Shown here piece by piece: positions 1 to 5,610 of a stretch of 10,471 nt of DNA. This DNA comes from Dehalococcoidia bacterium (GTDB taxonomy: Bacteria > Chloroflexota > Dehalococcoidia > UBA3495), in contig PANP01000024.1 in NCBI GenBank assembly GCA_002708395.1, positions 6,598-17,068 of the forward strand, read 5' to 3'. Within the stretch, counting starts at the first letter, position 1, and each line of letters starts with the position of its first letter. The notes under the pieces are model-generated. The model was given only the letters and a program-made list of their open reading frames with translations. It was not told the DNA's origin and did no database searches. The translations under genes were made by a program, and so were the position numbers.

Positions 1-8
1 ATCCGCCT

Positions 9-242
9 CTAGGAGGATCGAGTGCGACGGGGGTCAGTGCGGGGGTCTTGGGCTGGGTGGAAGATGGAGTCCTCTCCGGGAAATTCTTGGGCTGCCGCAG
101 CGGCAGTGGAATCCGAGTCGCGACGTCCCAGGGTAAAGGGAAGGGACACTGCGGCGGCTGCGGCTACGCCAAGACCGAGCTTGGCCAGGAAACCCCGTCG
201 CGACTGCTTGCCGGTTACGGATTCGGAAGATTCAACACTCAC
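9..242 (-). CDS. Small twin-arginine signal protein of unknown function
   Basis: About 77 residues. A classic Tat signal is visible: polar N-terminus, SRRGFLAKLGLG, an alanine-rich hydrophobic stretch, then a second alanine run ending AAAAAQEF that could hold the cleavage site. Only about 25 residues follow (FPGEDSIFHPAQDPRTDPRR and a few more), rich in Asp, Pro and Arg, with no domain I recognise. The start is taken as GTG 240-242 because AGGTG lies six bases upstream; another in-frame GTG at 249-251 would add three residues and lies inside that Shine-Dalgarno sequence. The stop is TAG at 9-11. Export across the membrane is predicted from the signal. The short mature part suggests an accessory or Tat-dependent partner peptide, perhaps for a gene beyond the left edge; this is a guess. 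A truncated remnant of a longer Tat substrate is possible. Confidence 0.6.
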   Translation of the reverse strand: MSVESSESVTGKQSRRGFLAKLGLGVAAAAAVSLPFTLGRRDSDSTAAAAAQEFPGEDSIFHPAQDPRTDPRRTRSS

Positions 243-248
243 AACAAA

Positions 249-269
249 CACCTACTAAAGTTTACTAGG
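249..269 (-). promoter_or_regulatory. Imperfect palindrome over the ribosome binding site of the Tat peptide
   Basis: The bases at 251-269 read CCTAcTAAA-g-TTTAcTAGG on the plus strand, a near-perfect palindrome with one mismatched pair. It covers the AGTAGGTG Shine-Dalgarno region (249-256) of the minus-strand gene. It could be a repressor operator or a weak RNA fold that shields the ribosome site; neither is shown. A separate GC-rich hairpin, AGGCGC-CCTT-GCGCCT (267-282), sits directly beside it. Confidence 0.35.
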
Positions 270-327
270 CGCCCTTGCGCCTCCTGGAACGTCTTGGCGG
301 ATTCGATTCTACACCGCCACTCAAGCT

Positions 328-355
328 ATTTTACTTGGTGGGCCGGATTTTGCAA
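328..355 (-). promoter_or_regulatory. Possible sigma70-type promoter for the Tat peptide gene
   Basis: On the minus strand TTGCAA (350-355) is followed by 16 bases and TAAAAT (328-333). The -10 matches the consensus at five of six positions and the -35 at four of six. It would start transcription about 80 bases upstream of the GTG start at 242. The 16-base spacing is slightly short. Read-through from the oxidoreductase gene is an alternative. Confidence 0.35.
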
Positions 356-391
356 CTGCCGGGATGGTATAACCATCTGTTTCCTGCAGTT
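354..391. repeat. Two-tier inverted repeat at the end of the oxidoreductase gene
   Basis: An inner perfect hairpin GATGGT-ATA-ACCATC (363-377) lies inside an outer pair AACTGC (354-359) and GCAGTT (386-391). The outer arm overlaps the TAA stop of the oxidoreductase (390-392). As minus-strand RNA it would form directly at the 3' end of that gene, like a terminator or 3'-end stabiliser, but no U tract follows. The distal arm also touches the possible -35 box at 350-355. Confidence 0.5.
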
Positions 392-1721
392 AGTCTACCG
401 GCTCACCGGCGTCTTCTAGAACCATTCTGGCTACCTGCCGTCCCATGCGCACCGAATAGTTGGTGCCCCGGTCTTCGGGATAGATCTGGGTCGTGTTCGC
501 CAGATACAAGTTCTTGATGGGCGTCCGGTGGTCCGGGATACGCTGGCTATAGTTGATGCCGATGATTGGCTGGGCGCCGTCCACCTTGTGGTGGTGATAC
601 TCCAGTATCCATGAAGGGTCGAAATCGGGGTTGAGTTGGCGCAGATGGGGGGTAAACTCTGCCACCAACTCCTCGGCGCTTTTCTGATACAACTCGCTGT
701 CCCGGTCGGGGTAGTTAGTGAGGTAGACGATGTGGTGTCCCCCATAAAGGGACCGGTCAATCATGTTGGTGTGCTCAATGATTCCAACAAAGGGGAGATC
801 GTGGTCGGCTATGCTTATCCAATACTTGTCGGTCAGCGGCCGGTCCAGAATCAGAATGACCAGCACTGCCGAGAGGTATTGGACGTTCACCAACTTGTCG
901 TGGTAGTCATCGGGCAAGTCCGGAACCAGGCGGGTAAAGATGTAAGAGGGAGTCGTTGCGATGATGGCGTCGTAGTTTCTGGGTTCAGCTTCTCCGTCCG
1001 AAAGCTGTACTTCCAATCCGGTGGCGTTGTTGTCTTCGACCAGTACCCGGTTGACCCCGGCGGATAGATGGACATCGCCGCCTTGCTGAGAGACTCGCTC
1101 CCCCAGAACGTCAAAAACCTCGCCGAAGCTTCCCATGGGGTAGCCTAGACGCTCTTTAGCCATACCCTTGCCCCGGGAGGCGACCCGGAGGTAAATCTTG
1201 CCCCAGATCCAAGTCATGCTGACTTGATCGTAGTAATCGCCGAACTTGCCCCGTAACAGCGGCTCCCAGATAACCCGGTAGGCCTCGGCGCCCATGTGCT
1301 TCACCAGCCAGTCCCTGGCCGTTACTCCTTCGAACTTGCGCCAGTCCTTAGTCTTTTGCAGCAAGAAGGTCCAGAACCCCACCCGGATCCGCTGGAGCAG
1401 TGACAGGGGCTTGAACCGCATCAGGTCCATGGGCGTGCCGAAATTCCATATCGTTCCGCCGTGATATAGTCCCACCTTTGATTCCAGCCAGGCCAGCTTG
1501 TCACCCAGTCCCAACTCGTGAATCAGGTCGGTGATGGCCACGTCGCTGACGAAAAGGTGGTGGTAACCCCGCTCCAGTTGGCCACCTCCCACCGGGAAGG
1601 TCGAAGCCTGACCACCCAAGAAGGGAGTTCGCTCGAACACTTCGGCATAATGGCCGCGCTTCGTCAGCTCATAGGCCGCAGCCAAGCCCGCCGCCCCGCC
1701 GCCGATGATTCCTACTCTCAT
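390..1721 (-). CDS. NAD(P)/FAD-dependent oxidoreductase (HemY/phytoene-desaturase-like)
   Basis: 443 residues. The N-terminus MRVGIIGGGAAGLAAAYELT is a Rossmann dinucleotide site (GxGxxG at 7-12), with Glu30 (VFER) for the ribose and GGQAS (36-40) as the next FAD contact. The C-terminus LANTTQIYPEDRGTNYSVR followed by MGRQVARM is the second FAD-contact region typical of the flavin amine oxidase, protoporphyrinogen oxidase and phytoene desaturase superfamily. The substrate cannot be read from the sequence. ATG 1721 is chosen over the ATG at 1751 because the dinucleotide motif begins there and it overlaps the upstream stop as ATGA (1718-1721), implying translational coupling; GGAAG lies just upstream. 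Pairing with a flippase-like membrane protein suggests oxidation or desaturation of a lipid or isoprenoid substrate in envelope assembly; that is inference. Confidence 0.85.
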   Translation of the reverse strand: MRVGIIGGGAAGLAAAYELTKRGHYAEVFERTPFLGGQASTFPVGGGQLERGYHHLFVSDVAITDLIHELGLGDKLAWLESKVGLYHGGTIWNFGTPMDLMRFKPLSLLQRIRVGFWTFLLQKTKDWRKFEGVTARDWLVKHMGAEAYRVIWEPLLRGKFGDYYDQVSMTWIWGKIYLRVASRGKGMAKERLGYPMGSFGEVFDVLGERVSQQGGDVHLSAGVNRVLVEDNNATGLEVQLSDGEAEPRNYDAIIATTPSYIFTRLVPDLPDDYHDKLVNVQYLSAVLVILILDRPLTDKYWISIADHDLPFVGIIEHTNMIDRSLYGGHHIVYLTNYPDRDSELYQKSAEELVAEFTPHLRQLNPDFDPSWILEYHHHKVDGAQPIIGINYSQRIPDHRTPIKNLYLANTTQIYPEDRGTNYSVRMGRQVARMVLEDAGEPVD

Positions 1722-2812
1722 GGTAGTTCTTCCAATGGCGGACCGCTCCATTCCGCGTCAGGCTCCGGTTCTGGTACATCGCCGGCTCCGATGAGTTGCT
1801 TGATGGATAGATTCTGCTTCCACGCCAATGCCAATCCGAGTAGATTCACCGGCAGCCATAGGGCTATCAGGTGTACGAATCCGGCATAAGCGGCCCCAAC
1901 CGACGCTCCGACACCCATGGCCAAAAGTGTTTGCTGGGCCACAACTTCAAAGGGCCCGATGCCGCCGATGGCCGAGGGGAGCGACGTCGCCAGGTTTGAT
2001 GTGGCGGTCAGGAGCAGAACGACCAGGATAAAAGTCCAGACGGAACCGAAGAGTTGGTCGATCCCGAAGGAATAGCCAATCAGGAAATAGGTGGAGGCTT
2101 CAAACAGCCAGACCGGAAGGGAAAAAAGGAAGAGAGCCATGTGCTGCTTTGGCGAACTTAGCACCTTCAGTCCCGCGACGAAGGTGAGCACCAGTCCTTG
2201 CACTTGGCTCCTACCCCACCGGGCCGGGATTATCCCGGTGCACCATTGGACGAGATCCATGAATCGCGGGACCACGGACAGACAGGTTAGAAATCCTAAT
2301 GCCCCCAAGAATAGGGCCACCATCAACCCGCCTATCAATACCCATGCGGTACGGGAAAGGCCGCCGCCGCCGTCGAGCTGACCTAGCAAGAATAGGACCG
2401 GCGCTGAAACGGCGGCAAAGGCCAGAAGGGTTACACCGTCGTAGACCCGCTCCACGGCGATGGTGGCCAGGGCTGCGCTGGTGTTGAAATTCTCCCTCTG
2501 GGCCAGGTAGTAGGAGCGGACCAACTCGCCCAACCGGGCGGGCAGCAGGTTGTTGGACATGTAACCGATGACAATGACCGGATAGAGCCGGCTCACCGGG
2601 AAGGTCCGCATGGGAGAAAGCAGGTATTTCCACCGTAGGCTGCGGAAGTAGACGGCCACGAAATACAGAGCGATGGCTGGAGCTACGTAGAGGTAGTTGG
2701 CCTCCAGAAGGGCGATGCGAATCTCCCCCAGGTCCACCTGGTAGAGCAGCAGCAACATAAACAGGGCGCTAACCGCTAGAGCGACCCAGAACCGCCAGTT
2801 ATTAACCAGCAA
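1718..2812 (-). CDS. Flippase-like integral membrane protein (LPG synthase TM / UPF0104 family)
   Basis: 364 residues with a short N-terminal tail and many hydrophobic helices throughout. The pattern matches PF03706 (lysylphosphatidylglycerol synthase transmembrane region, 'flippase-like domain'): GYMSNNLLPARLGELVR at 83-99, the ERVYDG motif at 121-126, and SLPSAIGGIGPFEV at 277-290. The soluble aminoacyl-transfer domain of full MprF is absent, so this is the stand-alone membrane type, often linked to lipid or lipid-linked sugar translocation. The tail is Pro/Glu-rich (about 345-364). The start is TTG 2810-2812; an in-frame TAG only three bases further upstream excludes a longer protein, and GAGG lies ten bases upstream. 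It ends in TGA within an ATGA overlap with the oxidoreductase, so the two are probably co-translated. The promoter at 2920-2949 would drive both. Confidence 0.85.
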   Translation of the reverse strand: MLVNNWRFWVALAVSALFMLLLLYQVDLGEIRIALLEANYLYVAPAIALYFVAVYFRSLRWKYLLSPMRTFPVSRLYPVIVIGYMSNNLLPARLGELVRSYYLAQRENFNTSAALATIAVERVYDGVTLLAFAAVSAPVLFLLGQLDGGGGLSRTAWVLIGGLMVALFLGALGFLTCLSVVPRFMDLVQWCTGIIPARWGRSQVQGLVLTFVAGLKVLSSPKQHMALFLFSLPVWLFEASTYFLIGYSFGIDQLFGSVWTFILVVLLLTATSNLATSLPSAIGGIGPFEVVAQQTLLAMGVGASVGAAYAGFVHLIALWLPVNLLGLALAWKQNLSIKQLIGAGDVPEPEPDAEWSGPPLEELP

Positions 2813-2891
2813 CGGCTAGCATCCTCGGTTTGATAATTACGATCGGGGTAGTAGAGGTCACTTGTAGTCCCTTCCGCCTCGTCATCGGCCC

Positions 2892-2963
2892 CCGGTATCC
2901 AATGGTATTCAACGTGCCTAGTATACCGGAGCTTGACGGCCCCGCTCAAGACGATTCCGGTAT
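2892..2963. repeat. Three CCGGTAT copies around the promoter (operator candidate)
   Basis: CCGGTAT occurs on the plus strand at 2892-2898 and 2957-2963 and inverted (ATACCGG) at 2923-2929. The last two extend to an 8-base inverted pair, TCCGGTAT 2956-2963 and ATACCGGA 2923-2930. Three copies of one 7-mer in under 75 bases, spaced 24 and 27 bases apart and overlapping a promoter, suggest binding sites for a regulator. No regulator gene is in the window. Confidence 0.35.
2920..2949 (-). promoter_or_regulatory. Sigma70-type promoter for the flippase-oxidoreductase unit
   Basis: Minus strand TTGAGC (2944-2949), 18 bases, TATACT (2920-2925): four of six and five of six consensus matches. It lies in the 199-base gap after the Agl23-like gene and would give a leader of about 100 bases before TTG 2812. 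An inverted repeat TCCGGTAT/ATACCGGA (2956-2963 and 2923-2930) brackets the -35 and overlaps the -10. Apart from this and the repeats I see nothing coding in the gap. Confidence 0.5.
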
Positions 2964-3011
2964 TTGGGCCTGCGAATCTCGTAGAACCGCTCTGGATATC
3001 AGGCACAACGA

Positions 3012-5609
3012 TTACTTGGGTAGGTAGCTGTAGTATTCAGACTTGTACCAATCGGTATCGAGGTCACGGAACAGCATGTAGCCCAAGATCTTCGCCCATT
3101 TTTCTTTGCTTGTGGCTGCCTGGCCGAAATAACGGAAATCCTCACCGAACTGTTTTCCGCTGGGAATGCCGCGCAATCCCCACTGGAATCCCTCATCCTG
3201 ACGGTTCTCATGGGGGCGCCGGTAGGTTTCCGGAAACCACAGTAGGTCCAAGAACGGCCCATGTCTCTGAAATTTCATCAACGAAGTGGTGCTGCTCAGC
3301 TTATGCGCCTTCGTCAGAAGCAAAGCTCGGGATTCGGTGTCGTCCGACGCGGGATCGCAACCGGAATTCCAACCTTCATCCCCTTCGGCCTTGAAGCAGT
3401 TGAACCTGACGGTGTTGTTGTCCTGCTCTTTCCGCACGTACCACTGGAACGGATACCACATGTCGTAGTCCACCAGGACAGATGGTTCGGAGCCCGGTGT
3501 TTCGGGCAGTGCTTTTTCTTCCAGTTTTCTGAATGTGACCGGTAGGTCGGCACTGCCTTGGGCGTATACAAGAATCTCTTTGTTTGAATCGTCGAAGGTG
3601 TAAGCGGCTCTCGTGGCCGCCACCGTTCCGAACCCCAACAACAACACGGCGACTCCCAGTCCGGCCAGGGCGCCTCCAGCTGGCTTGGGGGCAGTCCGAA
3701 TCAGATAAGCCGCAGCCAAGGCCACCAGAGCGGTGACTGCGACGACCATCCATTGTCCGCCGAGGAAGCTCCCTTGTGAAGTGACTAGCTTAAATACCAG
3801 AAAGACCGCCGACACCACGACGGCAGACGGCAATACCAACAATAAGACTTGGCCCCGGCGTAGAATGTCCCTCCACCGGACCCTCTCCACCAGGTCGCCC
3901 AGATACTTGCCGGACAGCAGAATGAATGGGAGGGTCACGTTGACCAGCAACCATGGCATCTTCTCCGAAGCTAAGGTATAGGCCATGAAGGTCAGTGCGG
4001 CCCAGGCAGCCAACACCAAGCCGAAAACATCTCCCTTCTTCAAGAAATAGATGGCTCCGGCAATCCCGAACACCGCCGGTAACAGCTCGTACACGGAGAG
4101 ACCGACGAAGTAGTAATACCAGGGCTGATTTCCCCGGGCCACATCCTGCTGGGCGATCCAGTAGCCCATGCCCAGCCAGGAGCCGCTGAATATCCCGGCG
4201 ATGTTGCTGAATATAGTGGTGTAAAGGGTCGTCCAGATAAAGTAGAAAATGCCTGCGCAGTACAACCAGCGAGCCCCCAGCCAACGCACTCCCAGATAGG
4301 CGGATATCGCCAGGGAGCCAAGAAGGAGCCCGCCGGCCACCAGGAAGTTGACTGGGATGGCGTTGGCGTTGGCGTCGACGTTGATTCCGGTCGGGAGAAC
4401 ATCGTGTAGCACCGAACTTACATCTATCACAGGCGTGAACACAGACAGGTAGATGGATCCGGCCACGACGGGGACCGATACAAGCAGCACTCCGCGCTTC
4501 CATTGATACTTGAGGGCCACCATGGCTGCCACGCCCATGCCTATCATTATGACGGTGATTGCCAGGTCGCCCATCACCGCAACATCGATGGGTGAGGAGG
4601 CGGCGATCGGGCGGAATAGGATAACCACTGTGGCGGCAAGGGAGACCAAGGGTACGGCTATCCCCATAGCCGCCCTAGGAGAAGGCCGCCGGTTGAGGAT
4701 CCCGAGCACGCCAAGAAGTATCGCGGCGGACAGGCCATGGAACCACCAAGCTGCCTGATAAACCGGCAGGGCTACGAAGGGAGAACCCCAGTGGGGGGCC
4801 CCAATGATGCCTTGTGAGATTCCATTCGGGTTCGTCAAAGTCAATCCTAGAGCATCTTGGGCTAAACCGGTGATGGCCATCCACTGGGGGAGCGTTAAGG
4901 TGATTAACAGAAGGAAGAAACCGGCCGGACCGGTTAGCTGGGACAGCCTGATTCGCCCCAAGGCGGTGGGGGCCAACTCGGGCGCAGCCAGAAGGAACAT
5001 TATGCCGCCATAAATCAGCACAATCATGTAGGCGGTCTCTTTGCTGGCGAACATGAAGGCCAACACCGCTGCCGACCAGTACAAGTAACGATCTTTTCCC
5101 TCGTGGAGATAGCGCCACATCAAAACAAGCAGTGCGGTAGCAAAGAACGCCATCAGGATATCGTTGCGCCCGAAGCGGCTGAAGTACAACAGTGATGGCG
5201 ACAAGGTCAGCATCACCGACGCGATCACGGCTCCGGACCGTCCGATGTGGTCTCGTAGGAAGTAGGGCAGCCCCACCAAGGCCGTCCCAAACAGGACGTA
5301 GGCCAAGCGCGCGGTGAATTCGGTGTCCCCCAAGATGGCAAAGATTAAGGCGGTGAGTTCAACTTGGAACGGGCCGTGCATCCAGGGCGAGTGGATGAAC
5401 TCTTTGCCTTGGGAAAGTTTCCACGCGAAATGGACGTGGATGGCTTCGTCGTAGTGCATCGTGCGGCCGTCCAGTTCCCAAAGCCGCAGAACCAGGGCCA
5501 CCAATGCCAATAGCAAGAAAGCCCCAAAGAACCAACCGGGACGCCATCCAGGCCACAGAGCGATCCACTGCCGCCACGCTAATTGTTGTGTTGGGTTGCC
5601 TAGGATCAA
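3012..5609 (-). CDS. Agl23-like polytopic membrane protein (TIGR03663 family, GT39/PMT-related)
   Basis: 865 residues, strongly hydrophobic up to about residue 690, then a soluble C-terminal part of roughly 170 residues rich in Trp and Tyr. Near the N-terminus MHYDEAIHVHF carries the DE dipeptide (about 54-55) and SPWMHGPFQVELT the HGP tripeptide (about 78-80), followed by conserved-looking arginines in TARLAY and SRFGRND. These are the invariant features recalled for TIGR03663, which resembles protein O-mannosyltransferases (PF02366) that use polyprenyl-phosphate sugars. Also visible are PWYYYF (about 496-501) and ASEKMPW (about 547-553). TTG 5607-5609 is chosen because AGGGAGGAG lies eight bases upstream and only one base separates it from the upstream TAG; TTG 5627 would add six residues. 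It likely transfers or handles a lipid-linked sugar; activity is unproven. It follows its usual partner, a DUF2298 protein. Confidence 0.85.
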   Translation of the reverse strand: MILGNPTQQLAWRQWIALWPGWRPGWFFGAFLLLALVALVLRLWELDGRTMHYDEAIHVHFAWKLSQGKEFIHSPWMHGPFQVELTALIFAILGDTEFTARLAYVLFGTALVGLPYFLRDHIGRSGAVIASVMLTLSPSLLYFSRFGRNDILMAFFATALLVLMWRYLHEGKDRYLYWSAAVLAFMFASKETAYMIVLIYGGIMFLLAAPELAPTALGRIRLSQLTGPAGFFLLLITLTLPQWMAITGLAQDALGLTLTNPNGISQGIIGAPHWGSPFVALPVYQAAWWFHGLSAAILLGVLGILNRRPSPRAAMGIAVPLVSLAATVVILFRPIAASSPIDVAVMGDLAITVIMIGMGVAAMVALKYQWKRGVLLVSVPVVAGSIYLSVFTPVIDVSSVLHDVLPTGINVDANANAIPVNFLVAGGLLLGSLAISAYLGVRWLGARWLYCAGIFYFIWTTLYTTIFSNIAGIFSGSWLGMGYWIAQQDVARGNQPWYYYFVGLSVYELLPAVFGIAGAIYFLKKGDVFGLVLAAWAALTFMAYTLASEKMPWLLVNVTLPFILLSGKYLGDLVERVRWRDILRRGQVLLLVLPSAVVVSAVFLVFKLVTSQGSFLGGQWMVVAVTALVALAAAYLIRTAPKPAGGALAGLGVAVLLLGFGTVAATRAAYTFDDSNKEILVYAQGSADLPVTFRKLEEKALPETPGSEPSVLVDYDMWYPFQWYVRKEQDNNTVRFNCFKAEGDEGWNSGCDPASDDTESRALLLTKAHKLSSTTSLMKFQRHGPFLDLLWFPETYRRPHENRQDEGFQWGLRGIPSGKQFGEDFRYFGQAATSKEKWAKILGYMLFRDLDTDWYKSEYYSYLPK

Positions 5610-5610
5610 C

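Noticed and set aside
1722..1751. Upstream ATG at 1751 as the oxidoreductase start.
   Set aside because: It would add ten residues before a motif that normally begins at residues 2-5 and a longer overlap; ATG 1721 gives the usual ATGA junction.
2776..3006. 76-codon minus-strand ORF spanning the gap before the flippase gene.
   Set aside because: It overlaps the flippase start in another frame, has no recognisable domain or ribosome site, and covers the promoter and repeats; treated as chance.
2813..3011. A tRNA or other structured RNA gene in the largest gap.
   Set aside because: I looked for a cloverleaf, anticodon arm and TTC loop and found none; the visible dyads fit an operator better.
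3790..4503. 237-codon minus-strand ORF inside the Agl23-like gene.
   Set aside because: Overlaps the middle of an intact membrane protein frame and has no domain signature.
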